This document shows, piece by piece, positions 1 to 6,968 of a stretch of DNA of 21,391 nt (position 1 is the stretch's first letter; every line of letters begins with the position of its first letter). Both the position numbers and the translations under genes were made by a program. This stretch comes from a virus, in the IMG/VR virus record IMGVR_UViG_3300006735_000320, positions 1 through 21,391 of that record, one strand, 5' to 3'. The notes under the pieces were generated by a model. The model was given only the letters and a program-made list of their open reading frames with translations, did no database searches and had not been told where the DNA came from.

Positions 1-19
1 GGCAATCAAGGAGGTCGTT

Positions 20-565
20 ATGGACTTAGAAGCACTGTCGAAAAATATAACAATCGACACCACAGCATCTCAAGAGATTGCTGAACTTTGCAATAAGTTA
101 TTGGACATCCAGAAGGAAGTAACAACGTTAGAAGACCAGCTAAAAAAGAAAAAAGCAGAAGAGTTGAAACTTTCCGAATCGGATATTCCAAACTTAATGC
201 AGAAAACAGGTGTAAGTTTACTTAAGCTTACGGATGGTTCATCTGTAGAGATAAAACCATACTATGGCGCAAGGATACCTGCATCGAGAACTGACGAGGC
301 TTTTGATTGGCTCCGTGATAATAATCATGGGGACTTAATTAAAAATAACGTAACTTTGACTTTTGGTAGAAATCAAGACAATGAAGCAAAATCAATTGTT
401 GACGATTTAAGAAATAAAGGTCATAATGTTAAGCAAGCCGAAAAGGTAGAACCGATGACTCTTAAAGCTTTCGTAAGAGAGCAGATTGAAAAAGGGAAAG
501 ACGTTCCTGCCGATTTATTCGGTGTTTATGTAGCAACAAGAACCAAGATCACAACGAAGGAGTGA
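20..565 (+). CDS. Conserved phage hypothetical protein with N-terminal coiled coil
   Basis: I do not recognise a characterised family. The 181-residue product has a heptad-rich, charged helix at about residues 20-55 (many Lys, Glu and Leu), likely a coiled coil for oligomerisation. A mixed alpha/beta region follows, with a segment near residues 70-115 containing SVEIKPYYGARIP. A strong Shine-Dalgarno, AAGGAGG at 8-14, sits 5 bases before the ATG and fixes the start. Its stop overlaps the Shine-Dalgarno of the SSB-like gene, so the two are probably translated together and it may assist replication. No signal peptide or membrane segment is visible. The gene is real; its function is unknown. Confidence 0.85.
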   Translation: MDLEALSKNITIDTTASQEIAELCNKLLDIQKEVTTLEDQLKKKKAEELKLSESDIPNLMQKTGVSLLKLTDGSSVEIKPYYGARIPASRTDEAFDWLRDNNHGDLIKNNVTLTFGRNQDNEAKSIVDDLRNKGHNVKQAEKVEPMTLKAFVREQIEKGKDVPADLFGVYVATRTKITTKE

Positions 566-567
566 CA

Positions 568-1395
568 ATGCAACAAGCAAAAGAAGCTGCCAAGGATGTA
601 GCAGTTAAAAAAGAAGCATCCCTTCCATCTACTCTTAATTTGGAAGAGTCAGCAGGACAAGGACAAGAGTTCGTAACTGCTAGGGATACTAAACTCCCTA
701 TCTTAAAAATCCTTTATAGCAATTCACCTGTACTTGACGAATCAGACGGTAAGTACATTGAATCTGCTAAACAAGGTGACATTTACAATGAAACATCTGG
801 TAACCTTTTCAAAGGTAAAGACGGATTAATTGTTGTGCCATGTTTATATATAAACACTTTCAATGAGTGGAAGGACAGAGGAGATAGCCCAGGTAGACCT
901 GTGGGTATCCACACTGATCCAGCGATAATGTCTACTACTAATCGTGGGGACGATGGTAAGGACAGATTAGAGAATGGTAACTATGTAGAAGATACAGGAA
1001 ATCATTTTGTCTATGTGCTTGATAAAGATTATGCGCCCTTGGAAACGGCACTGATCTCTATGAAATCTACTCAGAAGAAAAAGTCTAAGACTTGGAATTC
1101 TATGATGGCAAGTCGAAGACTTAAAGGGAAGAAGGGTTTCTTTACTCCGCCATCTTGGGCAACTGCCTATAGATTGCGAACCACTAAAGAAAGTAACTCA
1201 CAAAACTCTTGGTACGGTTGGGTTGTTGAATTCGATAGGTACCTTGATGATCCAAAATTGTCGTCCACATTAGAAGCGACAAGAGGGTTTTATGAGACTG
1301 CAAAGAAAAGCGATATCTTTGGTAAGGTTAATTTTGGTGAAGAGGAATCTGCATCAGAAGCGAAGCAGATAAAAAATGATAGTACCCCCTTCTAA
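568..1395 (+). CDS. Putative phage single-stranded DNA-binding (SSB-like) protein
   Basis: The reading frame opens at a GTG (562), but AAGGAG at 557-562 is correctly spaced only for the ATG at 568, so I start there (275 aa). The N-terminal 30 residues are charged and Lys/Glu-rich. The middle (about 80-230) has the aromatic and basic content expected of a nucleic-acid-binding fold (WNSMMASRRLKG, SWYGWVVEFDRYL). The C-terminus is acidic and ends in DSTPF, like the Asp/Pro/Phe tail by which bacterial and phage SSBs recruit partners. It lies directly before the primase (TAATG overlap). SSB function is inferred from tail and position; I cannot show an OB fold. It could instead be another replication accessory protein. 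Confidence 0.5.
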   Translation: MQQAKEAAKDVAVKKEASLPSTLNLEESAGQGQEFVTARDTKLPILKILYSNSPVLDESDGKYIESAKQGDIYNETSGNLFKGKDGLIVVPCLYINTFNEWKDRGDSPGRPVGIHTDPAIMSTTNRGDDGKDRLENGNYVEDTGNHFVYVLDKDYAPLETALISMKSTQKKKSKTWNSMMASRRLKGKKGFFTPPSWATAYRLRTTKESNSQNSWYGWVVEFDRYLDDPKLSSTLEATRGFYETAKKSDIFGKVNFGEEESASEAKQIKNDSTPF

Positions 1396-2990
1396 TGCAA
1401 AAAGAGTTACTTCAATTATTTGAAGGTGACTCTTCCCAATACTTATCCATCTCTCTGACGGGGGAGATGGATGAGAGGGGTAAGAGAAAAGCTTCATACT
1501 CCACGATCCACGAACCAGTCACTGAGAAACTTTGGAAGAATCACGTTGATGGGAAGCACTTGATCGGTATTCGCCCTGAGAATGGTGACAAACTAAAATG
1601 GTCATGCATCGATATAGATCCAGCTAATTACAAACAATACACATCCAAAAAATACGTAGACATAATAAGAGATTTTGAACTACCACTAGTGCCTGTTAAA
1701 TCTAAATCTGGTGGTTTACATTTATTTATATTTTTTTCTGATTGGGCAAACAAAGATAAGGTCAAAGAAAAACTAGAAGAAATAAACAAAGAATATTTTT
1801 TATCAAAAGAAGTGTTTCCATTAAATAAGGCTGTAGGTATGCCTTACTTTAATGCAAATGCAGCGGTTGAATATGCATTTGATGATAACAATACACCACT
1901 AATGCTAGGTGGTTTTTTAGAATTAGCAAAAAAGAAAACATTAGATCCAAAAGAATTCCTTAAATACAAAGTAACAGAATACAACGCAGAAACTGATTGG
2001 AGAGACTACCCGCCTTGTGTACAAAAAGTTATACAAGAAGGTTGGACAGGAGACAGAAACAACATGCTATTCAATGTTTGTGTAACAGAAATGAAAAAAG
2101 CAGAAGGCAATCTGACTGTGAAACAATTGAAAGACATAGCTTGGGATAGACAGAAAACTATTTTTGCGAATCACCCAAAAGGACCACTCAAAAGAAATGA
2201 AAGTGATGGTACGGCACAATCAGTGCATACAAAAGGATATGAATATTTTTGTCCACCTAAGCATAATTTCGTAGCTTCTATATGTGATAAAGAAACTTGT
2301 AAACTTAGAAAGCTTGGTATTGGTGTACAAGCACCAGATATTAAGAATGAATTTACAGGTTTGACATATACTGAAACAACAAAAGAAATTATTTATGAAT
2401 GTACTTTTAGAGATAGACACATAAGTTTTAGACCTGAAGATACAAAAGACGAGAAGTCTTGGAGAGTTTGTTTAGCTAAATATAGAATATTTTGGTTAAC
2501 ACTACCTAGACCAAAGAAGGGGCCAAGTCCATTCGAGCTGCTGATGAAACATTTACTTGAGTCAGCTGTTGAGAATACATCACTAAAATATGAGGATACG
2601 GTTGAAGAAGAGAAATACAATACTCTTAAAATATTTTTTGAAAGCACAATTGAACAAGATGATTTTACAAAATTAAAAGATGGGTACACTGTTTTAGATA
2701 GTAAAGATAATATTTGTTACTTTAAAAGAAACACATTGTCTGATTTTCTTGATAAAAGAAAAACACCATTCAAGTCGGTAAACCAAGCTGTTCGACTTTT
2801 AGATTGTAAAAAGCATGATTTCTTTGAAGGTGAACGTAATGTATGGTATGTTACTATGCCTGAGTTCGTTAACCACCAAAAAATAAAACCAAAAACTAAC
2901 ACACAACAAGAACTTAGCGAGATGGATGATGAGTACCACAACAAATTTAGGACTCCAGAAACAAAAACAAATATACAGAAAGACAATTAA
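1395..2990 (+). CDS. Archaeo-eukaryotic-type primase (AEP/PrimPol-like)
   Basis: A 531-residue protein with AEP catalytic signatures in order. Motif I is CIDIDP at 71-76 (Asp73, Asp75, metal ligands). Motif II is SGGLH at 105-109 (nucleotide-binding His109). An EVFP...GMPYF segment at 139-152 fits the conserved region just after the catalytic core. Residues about 200-310 resemble a PriCT-type C-terminal domain, with GDRNNMLF at 219-226 and a cysteine cluster (Cys286, Cys297, Cys302) that could bind metal. No Walker A is present, so this is not a primase-helicase fusion; the helicase is the next gene. It should make primers for the family A polymerase of this operon. It starts by TAATG overlap with the SSB-like gene and overlaps the helicase by 65 bp. 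The last 200 residues are unassigned. Confidence 0.8.
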   Translation: MQKELLQLFEGDSSQYLSISLTGEMDERGKRKASYSTIHEPVTEKLWKNHVDGKHLIGIRPENGDKLKWSCIDIDPANYKQYTSKKYVDIIRDFELPLVPVKSKSGGLHLFIFFSDWANKDKVKEKLEEINKEYFLSKEVFPLNKAVGMPYFNANAAVEYAFDDNNTPLMLGGFLELAKKKTLDPKEFLKYKVTEYNAETDWRDYPPCVQKVIQEGWTGDRNNMLFNVCVTEMKKAEGNLTVKQLKDIAWDRQKTIFANHPKGPLKRNESDGTAQSVHTKGYEYFCPPKHNFVASICDKETCKLRKLGIGVQAPDIKNEFTGLTYTETTKEIIYECTFRDRHISFRPEDTKDEKSWRVCLAKYRIFWLTLPRPKKGPSPFELLMKHLLESAVENTSLKYEDTVEEEKYNTLKIFFESTIEQDDFTKLKDGYTVLDSKDNICYFKRNTLSDFLDKRKTPFKSVNQAVRLLDCKKHDFFEGERNVWYVTMPEFVNHQKIKPKTNTQQELSEMDDEYHNKFRTPETKTNIQKDN

Positions 2991-4560
2991 GATCTTTGGT
3001 CCACCCGGTACAGGTAAGACTTGGACTCTTATTGAAAGAGTAGTAAAGCGACATTTAAAAAATGGTGTAGATCCAGAGAAGATAGCCTTCATATCATTTA
3101 CAAATAAAGCAGTTGATACCGCAAAGATAAGAGCTCTGGAAGCTTTTCCACATCTTGATTCTAAATCGTTTAGTAGATTTAGAACTTTACATTCTTACTG
3201 CAGAAGATATTTTGAAGAAGAAATATTTGATACCAAAGATTGTATGATTGATTATGCACTTACAAATAATTTTGTAAAACGATCAGACAATAGACTATCT
3301 CAAGATAACTTTACATATTCTGATTGGTCACTTGGTATTTATGATAAGGCTAGAAATTTGTTAGAAGATCCTGTGCTTGTTTTTAAAAGAGAAGCACAGA
3401 AGAAAGAATCACTTGATGTTTATGTTAGAAAGATAAGCACGTATGAGCATTATAAAACTTCAGGAGGGGAAAGATCTTTTCTAGATTTTACTGACATGAT
3501 TGAAAGAGCTTTACATGAAGTAGAATTTCCTGAGCTAGATGTTTTGATACTTGATGAGGCACAAGACTTTACACCGCTGCAATGGTCATTGATTTATAAA
3601 ATGTCAGATAGAGTAAAAAGAATTTATCTTGCAGGTGACGATGACCAGGCCATATATCAATGGAATGGTGCTGATACAAAATACTTTACTAAATACTTTC
3701 CTGGTAGGAAAGTTGTATTACGTAAGACAAGAAGATTTGGAACTGCAATACATCAATTTTCACAAATAGTTAGAAAAGGTATTCTCGATAGTGTTGATAA
3801 GGAATTTGAACCACTTATAAAAGAAGGTCTTGTAAAAAGATATTTGAGTTTCAAGGAGATACCTTTTGAGAAGGATGAAGGTAAATGGTTTTTATTAGGT
3901 AGGATACACACAACAGTCAATGAGCTCAAAGCACTAGCCAAAGATGCAGGAATCTATTTTGCAGATAATAAAGGTCAAAAATCTTTTGATCAAAACCAAT
4001 GGTTAGCAATTAAAGCTTGGACTGCTATATCAAATGGCAGAGAGATAATGAAAAAAGAAGCTGAGGTTATGTATAAATTTATAAGACAAGTTACAGATTC
4101 TGATTACAGGACACCAAAGTTTTGGAGTAATGAACCAGATTATAAGAGATACAATTTTACTGCATTGAAAGAATGGTGTGGTTTAGACTTGCCTGATGAA
4201 TCACAAAAGAAAGCATGGTGGTGGATCTTACGTAGAAACTTTAAACCAAGACAAGTAATTTATTTTTTAAGATTGTTAAAGAGATACAAGCAAAGTAAGT
4301 TAGATGGAGCACCCAATGTAATTATAGATACAATACACTCTGTGAAAGGTGATGAAGCGAATCATGTATTGTTATATTCAAAAGCCAATTGGCCTTCTAG
4401 TTTTAGACATAAAAACAAAGATGAGAAATCAAATGAAAAGAAAGTTTGGTATACAGGTGTTACAAGAGCAAGAGATAGTTTGCATTTACTTAGTACAGAT
4501 TACAAGTATAACTATCCTATTGGTCAAGATTACTTAGTTTATGTACAGGGAGAGAAATGA
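2926..4560 (+). CDS. SF1A UvrD/Rep-like DNA helicase
   Basis: A 544-residue ATP-dependent helicase with the SF1 motifs in order: Walker A GPPGTGKT (25-32), motif Ia FISFTNKAVD (55-64), motif II DEAQD (210-214), motif III GDDDQAIYQWNGAD (237-250), an Arg pair in RKTRRFG (266-272), motif V TIHSVKGDEAN and motif VI WYTGVTRARDSL near the C-terminus. The DEAQD box and GDDDQ..Y...GA pattern mark the UvrD/PcrA/Rep branch. It is shorter than bacterial UvrD (about 720 aa), the usual compact phage form. The start is one of two adjacent ATGs (2926, 2929) inside the primase gene; this puts Walker A at the normal distance from the N-terminus. It probably unwinds DNA ahead of the polymerase. ATGA overlap with the methyltransferase follows. 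Confidence 0.9.
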   Translation: MMSTTTNLGLQKQKQIYRKTIKIFGPPGTGKTWTLIERVVKRHLKNGVDPEKIAFISFTNKAVDTAKIRALEAFPHLDSKSFSRFRTLHSYCRRYFEEEIFDTKDCMIDYALTNNFVKRSDNRLSQDNFTYSDWSLGIYDKARNLLEDPVLVFKREAQKKESLDVYVRKISTYEHYKTSGGERSFLDFTDMIERALHEVEFPELDVLILDEAQDFTPLQWSLIYKMSDRVKRIYLAGDDDQAIYQWNGADTKYFTKYFPGRKVVLRKTRRFGTAIHQFSQIVRKGILDSVDKEFEPLIKEGLVKRYLSFKEIPFEKDEGKWFLLGRIHTTVNELKALAKDAGIYFADNKGQKSFDQNQWLAIKAWTAISNGREIMKKEAEVMYKFIRQVTDSDYRTPKFWSNEPDYKRYNFTALKEWCGLDLPDESQKKAWWWILRRNFKPRQVIYFLRLLKRYKQSKLDGAPNVIIDTIHSVKGDEANHVLLYSKANWPSSFRHKNKDEKSNEKKVWYTGVTRARDSLHLLSTDYKYNYPIGQDYLVYVQGEK

Positions 4561-5555
4561 ACCATTTAGATTTATTTAGTGGCATTGGTGGTTTCAGCTT
4601 AGCCTTAGAAAAAGTTGGTTTTAAAACTATAGCTTTTTGTGAAAACGATCCTTATTGTAGATTGTTGCTGCAAAAGCATTGGAAAGGAGTTACAATACAT
4701 AATGATATTAAAAAATTGGAAGCGAAGGACATTAAAGAACCAATTGACATCCTCACAGGTGGCTTTCCTTGCCAACCGTACAGTGTTGCAGGCAAGCAAA
4801 AAGGGACTGATGACAACAGATATCTCTGGCCAGATATGTTTAGAGTCATTAAAGAAGTCAAACCCACCTTCATTATTGCAGAAAATGTGCGAGGAATTAT
4901 TAACATCCAAGACGGCATGGTATTCGAAACAGTGTGCTCTGACTTGGAAGCTGAAGGTTTCGAAATCCAGACGTTTGTTATTCCAGCTGCAGGCGTCAAC
5001 GCTCCACACAAAAGAGAAAGAGTCTGGATTGTGGGCTACTCCAAACACAATGGATCACTTGCCTCCAAGATCAAAAGAAGGAACAATAAAATTGATGACA
5101 GGACAGCGGAAGGGCAGAACACGTCCATCGAACCTGAGAGAACAAGTGGATCCAGAGACAATGAGATTGTGGAGAACTCCAGACGCGAACTGCATGAGAG
5201 GTCCAGCATCCGAGAAAAGAATGAAGATGAAATTGGAAAAGAGAATGCCAATCAGTTTGAACGATCAAGTAGCAAATCCACATCTGATGTGGCCAACACC
5301 AAGGGCGAACAAAGTGACACCAATAATTACAGACAAGAATCGGGAGAAGTTAGCGAACAGGAACAAATCGAATCTAGAAGAGGTCGTAGCTGGACATTGC
5401 GGGAGGCAAGTTGGAGCTCTGAACCCAATGTGGGTAGAGTGGCTAATGGGATACCCGGCAGGGCATACAGACTTAGAGGATTGGGAAACGCTGTCGTCCC
5501 AAAAATCCCTGAAGAAATAGGAAAGGCAATATGGAAAGTACTGAACCAAAATTAA
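4557..5555 (+). CDS. DNA cytosine-C5 methyltransferase (Dcm-like)
   Basis: Transfers a methyl group from S-adenosylmethionine to C5 of cytosine, probably protecting phage DNA from host restriction. Visible motifs: I DLFSGIGGF (5-13, SAM site), IV GGFPCQPYS with catalytic Cys72, VI ENV (109-111), VIII HKRERV (151-156), then motif IX-X VGRVANGIPGR...RLRGLGNAVVP (about 291-315). All essential blocks are present in one frame, so the enzyme looks intact at 332 aa. Residues about 165-285, where the target-recognition domain should lie, are unusually polar and low in hydrophobics. This same DNA is open and family-like in the +1 frame (see 4810-5520). Specificity cannot be read from sequence. It overlaps the helicase by ATGA and the next gene by 25 bp. 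Confidence 0.92.
   Translation: MNHLDLFSGIGGFSLALEKVGFKTIAFCENDPYCRLLLQKHWKGVTIHNDIKKLEAKDIKEPIDILTGGFPCQPYSVAGKQKGTDDNRYLWPDMFRVIKEVKPTFIIAENVRGIINIQDGMVFETVCSDLEAEGFEIQTFVIPAAGVNAPHKRERVWIVGYSKHNGSLASKIKRRNNKIDDRTAEGQNTSIEPERTSGSRDNEIVENSRRELHERSSIREKNEDEIGKENANQFERSSSKSTSDVANTKGEQSDTNNYRQESGEVSEQEQIESRRGRSWTLREASWSSEPNVGRVANGIPGRAYRLRGLGNAVVPKIPEEIGKAIWKVLNQN
4810..5520 (+). CDS. Overprinted +1-frame protein inside the methyltransferase gene (WPTP-repeat / LNPxWVEWLMG family)
   Basis: The +1 frame relative to the methyltransferase is open from at least 4639 to 5520. Its product looks like a real protein. It has SKQCALTWKLK and RLLFQLQAS, then three spaced repeats (GLWATPNTMDH, RLWRTPDANCMRG, MWPTPRANK), then GALNPMWVEWLMGYPAGHTDLED at the end. 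From memory, the tandem W-x-TP-x-A blocks and the LNP-x-[WF]VEWLMG-[YF]P ending occur in phage proteins linked to, or annotated as, C5 methyltransferases. I propose the ATG at 4810 as start (236 aa): AAAAAGGG precedes it by 4 bases. A +1 frameshift from the methyltransferase, giving an alternative C-terminus, is an equal possibility. Expression is not shown by sequence alone. Confidence 0.5.
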   Translation: MTTDISGQICLESLKKSNPPSLLQKMCEELLTSKTAWYSKQCALTWKLKVSKSRRLLFQLQASTLHTKEKESGLWATPNTMDHLPPRSKEGTIKLMTGQRKGRTRPSNLREQVDPETMRLWRTPDANCMRGPASEKRMKMKLEKRMPISLNDQVANPHLMWPTPRANKVTPIITDKNREKLANRNKSNLEEVVAGHCGRQVGALNPMWVEWLMGYPAGHTDLEDWETLSSQKSLKK

Positions 5556-6340
5556 GAATACTATCTTTAGGCGCTGGCGTGCAGAGTTCAACAATGGCTT
5601 TGATGGCTGATGCAGGGGAGTTTGGTGATAAACCTGATGCAGCTGTATTTGCAGATACAGGTTGGGAACCAAAACCTGTAATGAAACATTTAGAATATTT
5701 AAAAAATGTGATCAGTTACCCAATACACATTGTTAAGAAAGGTAATATTCAAGACGACATACTCACGGCTCTCGCACCAGGCGGAAATCAATTCGCTTCC
5801 GCACCATTTTATACTTTAAATGAACAAGGTAAAAAAGGCATGGGTCGTAGGCAATGCACAAGAGAATATAAGATTACTCCAATTGCAAAAAAAATTAGAG
5901 AATTATGTGGATTAAAACCAAGACAAAGATTTCCAAAAACAGAACATGTAGAGGTTTGGGTTGGTATATCAACTGATGAGATCATGCGTATGAAACCATC
6001 AAGATTTTGGTGGCAAAAAAATAGATGGCCTTTGATTGAAAAAAAGATGTCTAGGCAGGATTGTTTAAAATGGTATGAAGGTAAGGGTTTTAAGATACCC
6101 GTGAAATCTGCGTGCATAGGTTGTCCGTTTCACGATGATAATTTCTGGATTGATATGAGAAATAACAGGCCTGAAGAATTTGCAAATGCTGTAGAATTTG
6201 ATAAAAGTATGCGTATGCATAATCCAAAAGTAAAAAATTATGTCCATAGATCATGTGTCCCCTTAGACGAGGTAAAGTTTAAGAATGATGACGGGCCAGA
6301 TCTATTTAACAATGAATGTGAGGGTATGTGCGGTGTTTAG
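5531..6340 (+). CDS. PAPS reductase-like / PP-loop ATPase family protein
   Basis: A 269-residue member of the phosphoadenosine-phosphosulfate reductase/ATP-pyrophosphatase superfamily. The modified PP-loop SLGAGVQSS is at residues 12-20, followed by an acidic strand (FADTGWEP, 40-47). RRQCTREYK at 106-114 and ACIGCPFH at 194-201 (Cys195, Cys198) suggest a metal or redox site. Phage members often sit beside DNA methyltransferases. Relatives include IbrA and, more distantly, DndC of DNA phosphorothioation. Enzymes of this fold activate a substrate by adenylation or reduce sulfate; the substrate here is unknown. The PP-loop needs the ATG at 5531, which lies inside the methyltransferase end and has AGGAAAGG 4 bases upstream. 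Ordinary assimilatory sulfate reduction is unlikely in this setting. Confidence 0.8.
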   Translation: MESTEPKLRILSLGAGVQSSTMALMADAGEFGDKPDAAVFADTGWEPKPVMKHLEYLKNVISYPIHIVKKGNIQDDILTALAPGGNQFASAPFYTLNEQGKKGMGRRQCTREYKITPIAKKIRELCGLKPRQRFPKTEHVEVWVGISTDEIMRMKPSRFWWQKNRWPLIEKKMSRQDCLKWYEGKGFKIPVKSACIGCPFHDDNFWIDMRNNRPEEFANAVEFDKSMRMHNPKVKNYVHRSCVPLDEVKFKNDDGPDLFNNECEGMCGV

Positions 6341-6536
6341 AAATGTAATCATACAAGCTCTTGAAGATAGATATAATGCTCAAATTTCTGAAGCTGAAGC
6401 AACATTAAAAATATATATGGAGAAACCTGTAGGTATAGGTGAGCATCCACAACATATTGATGAGTGCGATAAACTTATTGAAAAAATATCTAGTGCTGAA
6501 GAGAAATTAGAAACATTACAAGCTTTTAAATTATGA
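6333..6536 (+). CDS. Small conserved phage helical protein (DRYNAQISEAEA type)
   Basis: A 67-residue, mostly helical, acidic protein. The frame is open upstream to an ATG at 6285, but that would run 56 bp into the preceding gene. I choose the GTG at 6333, which gives an 8-bp overlap and has GAGGG about 8 bases upstream; GTG 6318 is also possible. Two charged helices, ALEDRYNAQISEAEATLKIY and DKLIEKISSAEEKLETLQAF, flank a PVGIGEHPQHID turn, a helical-hairpin shape. Very similar small proteins (a GIGEHP turn between two helices) recur in phages as I recall, without a known function. ATGA overlap with the DUF3310 gene puts it in the same operon. Confidence 0.7.
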   Translation: MFRNVIIQALEDRYNAQISEAEATLKIYMEKPVGIGEHPQHIDECDKLIEKISSAEEKLETLQAFKL

Positions 6537-6811
6537 GTGATAAAGAAATGTTTGAGGGCGCCTTTCCTCAAGATAAACAAATTGGTGGATCTCATTATAA
6601 AGACTTTCATATTCAACCTTATGAATTCATATCCAAAAATAACCTTTCTTTTTTTCAAGGCAACGTTATTAAATATGTGTGTAGATATTTAAATAAAAAT
6701 GGTATCGAAGATCTAGATAAAATAATACATTATTGTGAATTAGAGAAACTTAAAATGAAGGATATGAATGACAAACGTAATAAGAAAAGACATAACGGTA
6801 GCAAAACATAA
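6533..6811 (+). CDS. DUF3310 family protein
   Basis: A 92-residue protein with the family signature QIGGSHYKDFHIQPYEFI (about 16-33), then NNLSFFQGNVIKYVCRYLNK and GIEDLDKIIHYCELE. This is the DUF3310 pattern common in phage replication regions, where it is sometimes labelled a nucleotide kinase without biochemical proof. The C-terminal 20 residues are very basic (KMKDMNDKRNKKRHNG) and coincide with the start of the next, overlapping gene. ATGA overlap with the preceding gene implies coupled translation. The family call is firm; the molecular role is unknown, though its place before DNA polymerase suggests nucleotide or DNA metabolism. Confidence 0.88.
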   Translation: MSDKEMFEGAFPQDKQIGGSHYKDFHIQPYEFISKNNLSFFQGNVIKYVCRYLNKNGIEDLDKIIHYCELEKLKMKDMNDKRNKKRHNGSKT

Positions 6812-6968
6812 TTTTAGGTTAGAGATATATCCACAATTAGAAGGATGTGATGACGTTACGTTTGAAATTTATCCTGCAGATTATCATGCAGCTCTTTATG
6901 CATTTAGTAATAAAGAAAAATTAAATAGATTAATTAGAGAAAAACATATATACGAACCAAAGAAATGA
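6768..6968 (+). CDS. Small hypothetical protein upstream of DNA polymerase
   Basis: A 66-residue protein, not recognised. It has a beta-rich pattern (RLEIYPQLEGCDDVTFEIYP) followed by a helix (YHAALYAFSNKEKLNRLIREKH). The start lies 44 bp inside the DUF3310 gene; no other ATG is available without losing the first strand. It ends by ATGA overlap with the polymerase. Reading frame, operon position and amphipathic pattern support a real gene. No motif points to a function. Confidence 0.65.
   Translation: MTNVIRKDITVAKHNFRLEIYPQLEGCDDVTFEIYPADYHAALYAFSNKEKLNRLIREKHIYEPKK

Noticed and set aside
2799-3092. Minus-strand frames at the primase-helicase overlap
   Set aside because: Phe/Ser/Leu-rich antisense translation typical of AT-rich coding DNA.
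4605-5048. Long open frame on the minus strand opposite the methyltransferase (147 codons)
   Set aside because: No recognisable motif, no Shine-Dalgarno, and the DNA is already explained by one or two plus-strand frames.
5265-5672. Minus-strand frame of 135 codons across the methyltransferase/PAPS boundary
   Set aside because: Antisense shadow of the two overlapping plus-strand frames; sequence is Ser/Pro/Phe-rich and family-free.
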